Below, piece by piece: positions 8,071 through 16,987 of a DNA stretch of 64,000 nucleotides (its first letter is position 1; the number at the start of each line of letters is the position of its first letter). The DNA is from an uncultured Muribaculaceae bacterium (lineage in GTDB: Bacteria > Bacteroidota > Bacteroidia > Bacteroidales > Muribaculaceae). The translations under genes were made by a program, and so were the position numbers. The notes under the pieces were generated by a model, which saw nothing but the letters and a program-made list of their open reading frames with translations, was not told where the DNA came from and did not search any database. The stretch spans positions 18,118 to 82,117 of the forward strand of contig CAJURN010000013.1 in NCBI GenBank assembly GCA_910589055.1. Direction: 5' to 3'.

Positions 8071-9128
8071 AGACAGCCGCATTGATATCCGGAGGTGTCG
8101 ACAGCGCCGTGGCCGTGCACCGGCTGCTCGAACAGGGCCACGACCTGCACCTGTTCTACATCCGCATAGGAATGGACAACGGCGAAGGCGACTGCTCGGC
8201 CGAGGAAGACATAGAAATGTGTACTTTCATCGCCCGCAAATTCGGCCTGCCGTTCGATGTCGTGTCGCTGCATGAGGAGTATTGGGAAAATGTGATGGAG
8301 TATGCCCTGCGCACGGTACGTGCCGGACTCACCCCCAATCCCGACATCATGTGTAACAAGATGATAAAGTTCGGCTACTTTGAAGACCGCTGGGGCAAGG
8401 ATTTCGACATCACAGCCACAGGCCACTACGCTTCCACTGTGGAAGAAGACGGCTACAAATGGCTCGCCACGGCTGTTGACCCGGTGAAGGACCAGACCGA
8501 CTTCCTGGCTCGCATATCCTACGACCAGCTCAAACACCTGATCTTCCCCTTGGGAGAACTGCCCAAGTCGGAAGTGCGCGAGATTGCCATCCGCACGGGC
8601 ATGCCCAACGCCTACCGCAAGGACTCCCAGGGAATATGCTTCCTCGGAAAAATAAATTACAACGACTTCCTGCGCCGCCACCTCGGAGAGAAGCCCGGTC
8701 CGATAATCGAACTCGAGACAGGACGCAAACTGGGCGAGCACCGCGGATTCTGGTTCCACACGATAGGACAGCGCAAAGGTCTCGGCCTGAGTGGAGGGCC
8801 GTGGTTTGTGGTGCGGAAGAACGTCCACGACAACGCCATATTCGTTTCAAACGGCTACGACACGGAAAAGCAATATGGCCGCACGCTCCGCTTGAGCGAG
8901 ATGCACTTCATCACCCGCAATCCCTGGGGCGAGAATGTGAGCGATGTCGACATAACTTTCAAAAACCGTCACATGCCCAATTTCATGAGCGGACGCATAT
9001 CACGCGACGGCGACGAATACGTAATCGAATCGGCCGAGAAAGTCCAGGGAATCGCCCCCGGACAGTTCGCCGTAGTGTACGACAACAAGTCGCGCCTCTG
9101 TCTCGGCTCGGGCATAATAACATTGTAA
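8067..9128 (+). CDS. mnmA: tRNA-specific 2-thiouridylase MnmA
   Basis: This 353-aa enzyme makes s2U34 in Lys, Glu and Gln tRNAs. The PP-loop ISGGVDSAV is at residues 7-15. The two catalytic cysteines are in NPDIMCNK (about 95) and GICFLGK (about 190), followed by the conserved HRGFWFHTIGQRKGLGLSG segment and a C-terminal beta barrel. I chose ATG 8067 rather than GTG 8061. It overlaps the preceding stop by ATGA, and the BFN gene follows after 4 bp. Confidence 0.96.
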   Translation: MKTAALISGGVDSAVAVHRLLEQGHDLHLFYIRIGMDNGEGDCSAEEDIEMCTFIARKFGLPFDVVSLHEEYWENVMEYALRTVRAGLTPNPDIMCNKMIKFGYFEDRWGKDFDITATGHYASTVEEDGYKWLATAVDPVKDQTDFLARISYDQLKHLIFPLGELPKSEVREIAIRTGMPNAYRKDSQGICFLGKINYNDFLRRHLGEKPGPIIELETGRKLGEHRGFWFHTIGQRKGLGLSGGPWFVVRKNVHDNAIFVSNGYDTEKQYGRTLRLSEMHFITRNPWGENVSDVDITFKNRHMPNFMSGRISRDGDEYVIESAEKVQGIAPGQFAVVYDNKSRLCLGSGIITL

Positions 9129-9132
9129 GAGC

Positions 9133-9807
9133 ATGGAAGACCGCATACGCCTACGAGTTTTAGGGCTGTCATACAGCCAACTCCAGACCGGAGCCTACGC
9201 CCTGCTGCTTGCCCAGGAGGACGGCCCGTACAGAATCCCTGTGGTTATCGGAGCCGCCGAAGCCCAGTCCATAGCCATAAAGATGGAGGGTATTCCGACC
9301 CAGCGCCCGCTCACGCATGACCTTTTCGTGAGTTTCGCCCACGCTTTCGGCGTGAAGCTCAGGGAGGTTTTCATCTACCGCTTCGAGGACGGCATATTCT
9401 CATCGGAACTCACCTTCAGCGACGGCGAAAGGCAGATTGTGCTTGACGCCCGCACATCCGACGCTATCGCCATTGCCCTGCGCACCCATGCCCCGATATT
9501 CACCACAAAGGCAATCCTGAGCGAGACGGGATTCATTTTCGGCGACGACATACTCAACGAAGAACCCACCGACGAGGAAGCATGCAACGGCATCGAAGCC
9601 GACAGCGTGGCCGAAGAGGACACCTCTTCGATATATCCCGAAGACAGCTACCATGCCGAGGCTAAAGTGGAGAACTACTCAATCGAGGAACTGGAGCGGA
9701 CTCTGGAGAAACTTATTGAAAGTGAAAACTATGAGGAAGCCGCACGGATTAGCGAAATTCTCAACAAAAAGAAAAATAAAGGCAATGACTTCGATAAACA
9801 ACATTGA
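9133..9807 (+). CDS. Bifunctional-nuclease (BFN/DUF151) domain protein with UVR motif
   Basis: This 224-aa protein has a BFN/DUF151 domain at about residues 1-135 (YRIPVVIGAAEAQSIAIKME and LDARTSDAIAIALR). An acidic linker follows, then a UvrB/C-type helical hairpin at the C-terminus (LEKLIESENYEEAARISEIL). BFN proteins have been reported as nucleases, and the UVR motif suggests protein contacts. It lies 4 bp after mnmA, so the two probably share a transcript. The BFN-UVR architecture is common in Bacteroidales. Confidence 0.85.
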   Translation: MEDRIRLRVLGLSYSQLQTGAYALLLAQEDGPYRIPVVIGAAEAQSIAIKMEGIPTQRPLTHDLFVSFAHAFGVKLREVFIYRFEDGIFSSELTFSDGERQIVLDARTSDAIAIALRTHAPIFTTKAILSETGFIFGDDILNEEPTDEEACNGIEADSVAEEDTSSIYPEDSYHAEAKVENYSIEELERTLEKLIESENYEEAARISEILNKKKNKGNDFDKQH

Positions 9808-9873
9808 AAAAATTGTTTACCCGTTGTAAGCCATTTTATAACCTGACACTATACTGAAACAAATCATTCTGAA

Positions 9874-11235
9874 ATGAAAAACTTTGCAATCAAAGCCCGT
9901 CTGTCGGCAATGAACTTCCTGGAGTTCGCCGTGTGGGGTGCCTACCTTATCTCTATGGGTATGTTCCTGGCCTCGAACGGCCTGGGAGAATACGTTTTCT
10001 GGTTCTACACCGTCCAGGGTCTTGTTTCCATCATCATGCCCGCGCTCATTGGCATAATAGCCGACCGTTGGATTCCCGCACAGCGCACACTCAGCCTGTG
10101 CCACATCATCGCAGGTATATTCATGTGTGCCACCGGAGCCGTTTCGGCAAGGATGCTCGCGGAGACAGGCACACTCGAATTCGGTCCGATATTTATACTC
10201 TACACCATATCCGTGGCCTTCTTCATGCCCACAATAGGCCTGAGCAACTCCGTGGCCTTCAATGCCCTGGAGCAGAAAGGGCTCAGCACGGTATCCGATT
10301 TTCCGCCGATACGCGTTTTCGGTACAGTAGGTTTTATCTTCGCCGAGCTGTTTGTCAACTTCGTTGCAATCGGAGGAACAACAATACAGCACAGCTACAC
10401 CCAGTTCTACCTCTCGGGCATCTTCAGCTTCATTCTGGCTGTCTACTGCCTCACGCTGCCCAACTGTCCCGTCAAGAAAGGCGAGACCAAGAGCCTTGCC
10501 GATGCTTTCGGACTCAAGGCCTTCCGCCTTTTCAAGCGCAAGGACATGGCGATATTCTTTATTTTCAGCATGCTCCTCGGCGTATCGCTTCAGATTACCA
10601 ACAGCTACGGCTCCACATTTATCCACCACTTCAATGCGGTGCCTGAATTTGAAGGCGGCTTCTGGGCAGCCAACCCCACATTCCTCATTTCCATATCGCA
10701 GTGTGCCGAGGCGCTGTGTATTCTTCTCATCCCCTTCTGTCTGCGCCGCTTCGGAATCAAGGGCGTAATGCTCATGGCAATGTTCGCATGGGTGCTCCGC
10801 TTCGGATTCTTCGGAATCGGCAATACTAACGCATCCGGCATTACCTTCCTCATCCTCTCCTGCATCGTCTACGGCGTGGCCTTCGACTTCTTCAACGTTT
10901 CGGGCGGTCTTTACGTCGACGCTCAGACCGATCCCTCGCTGCGCTCGTCGGGTCAGGGTCTGTTCATGCTCATGACAAACGGCATCGGCGCCTCGCTCGG
11001 TACTTTCATCGCCGGAACATGTGTGGTAAACAAGCTCGTCAACGTTCCCGGTCTCGATGCCACACAGCAGCTTGAAGGATGGCGCGAATCATGGCTCATC
11101 TTCGCGGCATATGCCCTCGTGGTTGCCGTGCTGTTCATATTCCTGTTCAAGGAAAAAACTCCTGTCGAAACATCCAAAAAAGAAGTGAAAGCCGAGGAAA
11201 ACCTTTCTTCCGACGCCGGAGGCTTCACAGAATAA
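9874..11235 (+). CDS. Nucleoside:H+ symporter (NupG-like MFS permease)
   Basis: This 453-aa MFS permease has about 12 transmembrane helices and resembles the nucleoside:H+ symporter family. Motifs include LEFAVWGAYLISMGMFL at the start, GIIADRWIPAQR between helices 2 and 3, and DFPPIRVFGTVGFI at helix 5. It probably imports nucleosides. The C-terminal 25 residues are a charged cytosolic tail. A 66-bp gap separates it from the upstream gene, and rsmE follows after 31 bp. Confidence 0.85.
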   Translation: MKNFAIKARLSAMNFLEFAVWGAYLISMGMFLASNGLGEYVFWFYTVQGLVSIIMPALIGIIADRWIPAQRTLSLCHIIAGIFMCATGAVSARMLAETGTLEFGPIFILYTISVAFFMPTIGLSNSVAFNALEQKGLSTVSDFPPIRVFGTVGFIFAELFVNFVAIGGTTIQHSYTQFYLSGIFSFILAVYCLTLPNCPVKKGETKSLADAFGLKAFRLFKRKDMAIFFIFSMLLGVSLQITNSYGSTFIHHFNAVPEFEGGFWAANPTFLISISQCAEALCILLIPFCLRRFGIKGVMLMAMFAWVLRFGFFGIGNTNASGITFLILSCIVYGVAFDFFNVSGGLYVDAQTDPSLRSSGQGLFMLMTNGIGASLGTFIAGTCVVNKLVNVPGLDATQQLEGWRESWLIFAAYALVVAVLFIFLFKEKTPVETSKKEVKAEENLSSDAGGFTE

Positions 11236-11266
11236 ACAACCCAAGACAACCCGACACCAACCCGCA

Positions 11267-11992
11267 ATGATACGTTTCCACGCTCCCGATATTCTCACGT
11301 CGCCCTACCTCCCGGAAAGCGATTCAAAGCACTGCATCAAGGTGCTCCGCATGCAAGCCGGTGATGAGGTGGAAGTGACCGACGGAAAAGGACACATCTA
11401 CCGCTGCCGCATCGTGGCCGAGAGCCATAAGCGCACGCCTTTGGAAATTGTGGAAACTATCAGCCTTCCCAAAGTCTGGAAACCCGAAATCACCGTGGCC
11501 GTGGCTCCCACAAAGCACATGGACCGCATGGAATGGATGGTGGAGAAACTTGTGGAAATCGGAGTTGACCGCATCGTGCCCGTCCTGTGCCGCCGCTCGG
11601 AAAGACGCGAGATAAAGATTGAACGTCTCGAAAAAATCGCGGTCTCGGCAATGAAGCAGTCGCTGAAGGCCATTCTTCCGGTAATCGACGAAATGACCCC
11701 GGTACTCGACTTCATCCGCAGCCAGAGCGATTCCGGTGCAAGCCGCTACATCGGCTATTGCGACGCATCAACCCCAAGATGTCTTCTCGCACGCGACTAC
11801 ATGCCTCCGGCCGATGCGACAATACTCATCGGCCCGGAAGGCGATTTCGCCCCCGAGGAAGTCAAAGCAGCCTTGGATGCCGGATTCGTAGCCGCCACAT
11901 TCGGCGACAACCGCCTGCGAACCGAAACAGCAGCCATCGTGGCATGCGACACTATACAGATAATCAACCAACGATGTGGCGACGGGCTGTGA
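11267..11992 (+). CDS. rsmE: 16S rRNA (uracil1498-N3)-methyltransferase
   Basis: This 241-aa SPOUT methyltransferase has an N-terminal PUA-like domain (MIRFHAPDIL, DSKHCIKVLRM, VTDGKGH). The knot motifs are LIGPEGDFAPEEV (about 185) and FGDNRLRTETAA (about 215), typical of RsmE. It modifies U1498 in helix 44 of the 30S subunit. kdsA follows 29 bp later. Confidence 0.95.
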   Translation: MIRFHAPDILTSPYLPESDSKHCIKVLRMQAGDEVEVTDGKGHIYRCRIVAESHKRTPLEIVETISLPKVWKPEITVAVAPTKHMDRMEWMVEKLVEIGVDRIVPVLCRRSERREIKIERLEKIAVSAMKQSLKAILPVIDEMTPVLDFIRSQSDSGASRYIGYCDASTPRCLLARDYMPPADATILIGPEGDFAPEEVKAALDAGFVAATFGDNRLRTETAAIVACDTIQIINQRCGDGL

Positions 11993-12021
11993 CCCGACCC
12001 AATACATCCAACTAATAAGAA

Positions 12022-12852
12022 ATGAACCAATCAACATTAGAATATCTCCAATCCTCCGCTTCGGGCAATTTCTTCCTGCTTGCCGGACCGTGCGTGATTG
12101 AAGGCGAGGAAATGGCTCTCGACATCGCCGGCCACACGGCGGAAATATGCCGCCGCCTTGACATTCCGTATGTGTTCAAGGGCAGCTACCGCAAGGCCAA
12201 CCGCTCGCGTCTTGATTCCTTCACCGGAATTGGCGACGAGAAGGCGCTGGAGATTCTTGCAAAAGTACGCAAGGAAATCGGCGTACCTGTCGTTACCGAC
12301 ATCCATGAGACAAGCGAAGCCGAACTCGCCGCCAAATATGTAGACGTGCTTCAGATTCCGGCCTTCCTTTGCCGTCAGACCGACCTTCTTGTGGCTGCAG
12401 CCAAGACCGGAAAACTCGTCAACATCAAGAAAGGCCAGTTCCTCGCGCCCGAGTCGATGAAATTTGCTGTGGAGAAAGTGCGCCAGGCCGGAAACAATCA
12501 GGTGGCCGTAACGGAACGCGGCACCACATTCGGCTACGGCGACCTCGTGGTGGATTTCCGCGGAATCCCGGCAATGAAAGAAGCCACGGGAGCACCCGTC
12601 ATCATGGACATTACCCACTCGCTCCAGCAGCCCAACCAGGCTTCGGGAGTCACCGGGGGGCGTCCTGAACTGATTGAAACCATGGCACGCGCTGCAATAG
12701 CCACCGGTGCCGACGGCATTTTCATCGAAACCCACCGCAACCCTGCCGTAGCAAAGAGCGACGGTGCGAACATGCTCGCCTTCGACCGCCTCGAAGGCCT
12801 GCTCGAACGCCTCACCGCCCTTCGCCACACTATCAATAAGATTAATAAATAA
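12022..12852 (+). CDS. kdsA: 3-deoxy-8-phosphooctulonate (KDO8P) synthase
   Basis: This 276-aa enzyme condenses arabinose-5-phosphate with PEP to KDO8P for lipid A/LPS core synthesis. Signatures are LLAGPCVIEGEEM, FKGSYRKANRSR, VTDIHETSEAE, IPAFLCRQTDLL and DITHSLQQPNQ. The Cys in GPCVIE would make it the metal-independent type if the Asn of KANRSR corresponds to the E. coli metal-site Asn. A TPR protein gene starts 4 bp downstream. Confidence 0.97.
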   Translation: MNQSTLEYLQSSASGNFFLLAGPCVIEGEEMALDIAGHTAEICRRLDIPYVFKGSYRKANRSRLDSFTGIGDEKALEILAKVRKEIGVPVVTDIHETSEAELAAKYVDVLQIPAFLCRQTDLLVAAAKTGKLVNIKKGQFLAPESMKFAVEKVRQAGNNQVAVTERGTTFGYGDLVVDFRGIPAMKEATGAPVIMDITHSLQQPNQASGVTGGRPELIETMARAAIATGADGIFIETHRNPAVAKSDGANMLAFDRLEGLLERLTALRHTINKINK

Positions 12853-12856
12853 ATTT

Positions 12857-14461
12857 ATGAAAATATTACGTCCGCTTGCACTGGCTGCGGTTCTTGCCGC
12901 AGGTATCCTCTCCCCCACTTCCGCACTCGCTGATATCAACAACCCCATCACAAAGGCCGTGCTGAAGGTCTATGAAGAGCAAATCCGGGAAAATCCCCGC
13001 GACTACATGGCCTATTTCAGCCGCGCAAACGAATATTTCCAGCACGACGAGCTTATCCGTGCGCTCGACGACCTGAACAAGGCTCTTGAATATGCTCCTG
13101 CGTCCGAAAAGGAACTCCGCTACGAATGTCTTATCCGCCGCGCCGACATATACAACCAGACAAAGCGTCCCGAACAGGCGCTTGCCGACCTTGAGGAGTG
13201 TATGAAGCTCACTCCCGACTCGTTCATCGCCCTGTTCAAAAAGGCCGACACGGAATTTGAACTTGGAAAATACTCGGAAGCAAAGGCCGACTATCAGCGT
13301 CTCCAACGTATGAACATGCGCAACCCGGAGGTGTTTATCGGACTGGCAAAAGTGGCTGTTAAGGAGAACAACCTCGGTACGGCCAACGAGTATCTCGACC
13401 AGGCGGTGACTCTCGATCCGAACAATGCCGAGACCTACGTGAGCCGCGCCAACGTGCGAAAGCTCATGGGCGACCACAACGGCGCCGTAGACGACCTCAT
13501 TCTCGCCGTCAGCACCGACAGCAAGAAGACCAACGCCTTCCAGGAAATCGTTGACTACGGCAAGACCAACTATGCCGCCACCATGGCCGGACTCAGCAAC
13601 GCCATCAAGCAGGCTCCGCGCGTGGGAATGTTCCGCTACCTGCGTGCTGTAATTGCGCAGGCTCACTACAACTATCTCTCGGCAATCTCCGACTACGATT
13701 ACATTCTCAAGGAGCGTCTCTACAACTACCACGGGTTATATGCCTCGATTGCAGAATGTGAATTTGCTCTCGGACGCTACTCCGACGCCCTTTCCAATGT
13801 GGATTATGCGCTTGCAAGCGTGAAAGACAACTGCGACTACTACGTGCTCCGCTCGCAGATTCTGCGCGCCCTTGGCCGAAACGACGAAGCCGTGCAGTCG
13901 GCTGCCAACGCCCTTGTGTTCGACCGAAATTCCGGAGCGGCACTCACCGAAATGGCGATGTGCGAGATTGGCCGCAAGGACTATGATAAAGCATCCGAGC
14001 TTCTCGGTGAAGCATCGCTCAACGATGCCGAAAGTCCGGTGTACTACATGCTGAAAGCGTGGGTGAATGAGACTTATCTCAACCGTGCCGATGCCGCTCG
14101 CAAGCTCTATGCACAGGTTGCCGAAATGGATCACTTCTACATCGACAACGTACTTTCGCTCAAAGGCTTCGCTCAGCTGTTCATGGGCGACGGTGAGGCC
14201 GGTGAACGCTGGATGGAAAACATTCTCAGCACCGTAAGCGACAACGACGGAATGATACACTACTACGGAGCTTGCTTCTTTGCCCGCAAAGGCAACTTCG
14301 ACCGCGCCATCAAGTGTGCCGAGACCGCGCTCGAAAAAGGCTATGCCAACTATTACAACTGGACCGACTACTCCGACGGACTCGTCAACGTGGCTCCCCT
14401 GCGCGACGACCTCCGTTTCCTCAACCTTCTCAACCGCTACAATACAATCTTCGGAAAATAA
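12857..14461 (+). CDS. Secreted tetratricopeptide-repeat protein
   Basis: This 534-aa protein has a signal peptide (MKILRPLALAAVLAAG, cleavage near ALA-D). TPR-like helical repeats run through the whole length, with typical units such as YMAYFSRANEYFQHDELIRA, AETYVSRANVRKLMGDHNGA and ALGRNDEAVQSAANALVF. TPR arrays mediate protein contacts, and the partner is unknown. I chose ATG 12857 because it follows kdsA by 4 bp and gives a proper signal peptide. A strong terminator follows at 14480. Confidence 0.85.
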   Translation: MKILRPLALAAVLAAGILSPTSALADINNPITKAVLKVYEEQIRENPRDYMAYFSRANEYFQHDELIRALDDLNKALEYAPASEKELRYECLIRRADIYNQTKRPEQALADLEECMKLTPDSFIALFKKADTEFELGKYSEAKADYQRLQRMNMRNPEVFIGLAKVAVKENNLGTANEYLDQAVTLDPNNAETYVSRANVRKLMGDHNGAVDDLILAVSTDSKKTNAFQEIVDYGKTNYAATMAGLSNAIKQAPRVGMFRYLRAVIAQAHYNYLSAISDYDYILKERLYNYHGLYASIAECEFALGRYSDALSNVDYALASVKDNCDYYVLRSQILRALGRNDEAVQSAANALVFDRNSGAALTEMAMCEIGRKDYDKASELLGEASLNDAESPVYYMLKAWVNETYLNRADAARKLYAQVAEMDHFYIDNVLSLKGFAQLFMGDGEAGERWMENILSTVSDNDGMIHYYGACFFARKGNFDRAIKCAETALEKGYANYYNWTDYSDGLVNVAPLRDDLRFLNLLNRYNTIFGK

Positions 14462-14479
14462 ATCCTGAATATAAAGCCA

Positions 14480-14520
14480 GTTGAGGGTGTGTCAAAATTG
14501 ACACACCCTCAACTTCATTT
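14480..14520 (+). terminator. Strong intrinsic terminator after the TPR gene
   Basis: GTTGAGGGTGTGTCAA (14480-14495) is perfectly complementary to 14498-14513, giving a 16-bp inverted repeat with an AA centre. A T-rich stretch (TTCATTT) follows. It closes the rsmE-kdsA-TPR transcription unit. Confidence 0.85.
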
Positions 14521-14597
14521 AATTACCTTTTATATTCCACTTATAGAAAAACTTATTTTTTCACTAAAAATACCAATATATCACTAATTAAAAAATT

Positions 14598-15920
14598 ATG
14601 AAACAATTTTTACTTCTTTCGGGTGCACTGGCACTTGCTGTCACCGCCCAGGCAGCAACTCCACGAACCTCCGATGATTTCATAAAAAAATCACACCAGC
14701 GTTACGAACAGGGAAAGAAAGGTCCCCGCTATGCAAGCGTAAAGGGAGTATGGCTCCCCGGAACGCGCGCGGACTACTCAATGGGCTACGAAGAACCTAA
14801 CGACTGGGTATTAGTAGAATCTACAACGTTTGAATACAATGAACTCGGTCAAAAAATCAAGGAAGAAGCAAACGGCAGAGTCATAACCTACGAATACACC
14901 TCCAAAGGACAGCTTGCAAGCAGAACATCCATTGATGAATACGGAGGCTACAAGAACGAATACACCTACGATGACATAACCGGCAAGGAAACAGGAAGCG
15001 CCAACTACACTCTCGTAGACAATCAATGGGTTGTATCCGACCAGTGGGAGATGCGCATAACACGTAATGAGGATAACAACATCACACGCATCGAAGAGTA
15101 TTCGAAAGACTACGAGACAGGCGAACTCCAGCTGTCAAGCTATCGGGTTTATACCTATGGCACCGACGGTAAAATCAATGAAATCGTCAATTATGATGTA
15201 TGGCAGGGTGAAACCGAAGTGGAATTTCACCTTAAAGATATCGTGTGGGAGAACACCAATGGACAGCTGATTGTTGACGACACCAACGATATGGATGCCG
15301 ACGACTATTGCATGGGGAAGAACCGCGTGAAATCGGCCACGCTTCTCGACTTCGACGGCGACGAGGGTATAACTGCCTACATGACGGCTGAATACACCGG
15401 CACTCAGGGCGACCTGAAGATGAAAATGAGCATCAACAACACGGTTTTCTACACGTATGAGTTCTCGCTTCTGGACGAAAACGGCAGTTACAGCGAATAT
15501 GTGGAAGAAACAGACTATGATGTCGATGGCACAAATGTTACTTTCGGAAGTAAAGACACAGAAAAGTGCGTCGAAAAATATGACTCATATGGCATCCGTA
15601 CGGAGTACATGTCGGATTACAAATCAGAATCCTACGAATATAGCAGTAAGGAGATTGCCGAAGTGACCTACGATTCCGAATACGGTTATCCCACAGAGGT
15701 GATTTTCAAGAGTTCATACGGTTCCGACGAAGAGCTTGCGCCTTATAGCCGTCAGGTATTCAGCGACTATGCCCTCTACACCGGAGTAGAGTCGCCCGTA
15801 GTAGAAGACAACGCACCGGTAGAATACTACAATCTCCAAGGCGTGCGCGTGACGAATCCCGCCACCGGCATATATATCCGCCGTCAGGGAACGAGCGTCT
15901 CCAAGGTTCTTATACGATAA
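14598..15920 (+). CDS. Secreted protein with YD-like repeats and sorting-type C-terminal tail
   Basis: This 440-aa protein has a signal peptide (MKQFLLLSGALALAVTAQA). The body is rich in Tyr, Glu and Asp, with repeated YEYNELGQ/YEYTSKGQ/YTYGTDGK units resembling weak YD (RHS-like) repeats. The last 30 residues, EYYNLQGVRVTNPATGIYIR and a basic ending, look like the C-terminal tail seen on many Bacteroidales secreted proteins and similar to type IX sorting domains. It is probably exported to the surface. The biochemical role is unknown. It is monocistronic, between two terminators. Confidence 0.65.
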   Translation: MKQFLLLSGALALAVTAQAATPRTSDDFIKKSHQRYEQGKKGPRYASVKGVWLPGTRADYSMGYEEPNDWVLVESTTFEYNELGQKIKEEANGRVITYEYTSKGQLASRTSIDEYGGYKNEYTYDDITGKETGSANYTLVDNQWVVSDQWEMRITRNEDNNITRIEEYSKDYETGELQLSSYRVYTYGTDGKINEIVNYDVWQGETEVEFHLKDIVWENTNGQLIVDDTNDMDADDYCMGKNRVKSATLLDFDGDEGITAYMTAEYTGTQGDLKMKMSINNTVFYTYEFSLLDENGSYSEYVEETDYDVDGTNVTFGSKDTEKCVEKYDSYGIRTEYMSDYKSESYEYSSKEIAEVTYDSEYGYPTEVIFKSSYGSDEELAPYSRQVFSDYALYTGVESPVVEDNAPVEYYNLQGVRVTNPATGIYIRRQGTSVSKVLIR

Positions 15921-15942
15921 GCGGGACACTGACACCCCCCAA

Positions 15943-15982
15943 AAAAATCAGGCCGGCTCAAAACTGAGTCGGCCTGATTTTT
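15943..15982. terminator. Bidirectional terminator between secreted-protein gene and tRNA-Arg
   Basis: AAAAATCAGGCCGGCTCA (15943-15960) pairs with TGAGTCGGCCTGATTTTT (15965-15982), an 18-bp stem with one G-T pair and a 4-nt loop. It has T runs in both orientations (five on plus, seven on minus), so it can end both the upstream gene and the convergent tRNA. Confidence 0.88.
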
Positions 15983-15984
15983 AG

Positions 15985-16056
15985 TACACCCGTAGGGAAT
16001 CGAACCCTAATCTAAGGAACCGGAATCCTTTATTCTATCCATTGAACTACGGATGC
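15985..16056 (-). tRNA. tRNA-Arg (CCG anticodon)
   Basis: The minus strand folds as a full cloverleaf of 72 nt: acceptor GCATCCG/CGGGTGT, D stem GTTC/GAAT, anticodon stem AAGGA/TCCTT with loop TTCCGGT, T stem TAGGG/CCCTA with loop TTCGATT, and A at position 73. The anticodon CCG reads the arginine codon CGG. CCA is not encoded. The acceptor has a G1-T72 wobble pair. A bidirectional terminator lies 2 bp downstream. Confidence 0.95.
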
Positions 16057-16139
16057 AAATTCAGCCGCAAAGATAGTGCATTTTTCCGAACTGTGCAATT
16101 TTATTTTCGCATGCTCCTGCAAGGTCCGGAATCATATCC

Positions 16140-16682
16140 TCACAACTTGTTTATCCTATTTATAGCCGTCCTGATTTCTATAATCAAATCGTCTCCGGCT
16201 GAAACAATTAGTGGAATATTCAATGGTTTGTCGCCAAAATTCGTAGCACAGCCATAAAAACAATAAAATCTGTTCATGACATTGGCGATTGAGACATTCT
16301 TATCATTTATCTTACAAGTCCGTTCCAATCTTGAAAGTGTTCCATGCAGACGATTAACCTTAGCAATAATATCACTCGTTTGATCCGGTTCATCCTGAGC
16401 CACTGCGACAATGGATGCAATGGAATCTTCTATTTCCTTGAGATCACTGATAGTCAACTCTTTCGAATAACGATCCTCATTAAGTTTCTTTGTTATATAC
16501 CAGGCAGCCCATAAAGTGACAAACGCACCTACCAAAGTGCTTAATATATCGGAAAGTGTTAATTGGCCGGAATAATCTATCGGTGATTTATAAAAGAGAG
16601 CACATATATAGCCACAAGCAAAAAATCCCAAAAAGGCAATTCCCCACCATATATATTGAGCTATTCTTTTGTCTTGTCCCAT
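16140..16682 (-). CDS. Membrane protein with two TM helices and coiled-coil region
   Basis: This 180-aa protein has two hydrophobic helices (about residues 10-30, IWWGIAFLGFFACGYICALF, and 45-65, LSTLVGAFVTLWAAWYI). A charged, helix-forming cytosolic part follows (about 66-180). No family is recognised. It overlaps the STAS-like gene by 22 nt and is the last gene of a three-gene minus-strand cassette that is visibly A+T-richer than its surroundings. It may be the membrane effector or anchor of that cassette, which is inference from position only. Confidence 0.65.
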   Translation of the reverse strand: MGQDKRIAQYIWWGIAFLGFFACGYICALFYKSPIDYSGQLTLSDILSTLVGAFVTLWAAWYITKKLNEDRYSKELTISDLKEIEDSIASIVAVAQDEPDQTSDIIAKVNRLHGTLSRLERTCKINDKNVSIANVMNRFYCFYGCATNFGDKPLNIPLIVSAGDDLIIEIRTAINRINKL

Positions 16683-16987
16683 ATTTCACTAATAATATAA
16701 TCTGCAACCCAAGAGAAAACCTTTGCCTTAAACTCTATGGTGTTTTTCACATTATCTTTACCATATTTACGAGCCAACTCTCCAAACGACTGGTCGAGAA
16801 AAGAACTGGGATAGCCTGTGGTACCATCAAGTTCAACAGTAAGTATGCTGTTTTCTTTTTTAGAACGCAGATACATTGGCTCTAAAATTTTATTGAAGAA
16901 GTCTTCTCCGGAAAATTCCCCGAGTCTTATCCATCGGCCTCCTAAAGTTGTGCTGTATTCTTTTGCGATGTTAACCACGTTTGCCAT
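16661..16987 (-). CDS. STAS-like (DUF4325) domain protein
   Basis: This 108-aa protein is almost entirely one domain resembling DUF4325, a STAS-like fold seen beside GHKL ATPases. Recognisable parts are RWIRLGEFSGEDFFNKIL and ILTVELDGTTGYPSSFLDQ followed by FGELARKYG. STAS proteins are classic partners or phosphorylation targets of anti-sigma-type kinases, as in SpoIIAA/SpoIIAB. It overlaps the ATPase gene by 46 nt at its start and the membrane-protein gene by 22 nt at its end, so tight coupling is likely. The role of the system is unknown. Confidence 0.75.
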   Translation of the reverse strand: MANVVNIAKEYSTTLGGRWIRLGEFSGEDFFNKILEPMYLRSKKENSILTVELDGTTGYPSSFLDQSFGELARKYGKDNVKNTIEFKAKVFSWVADYIISEIWDKTKE

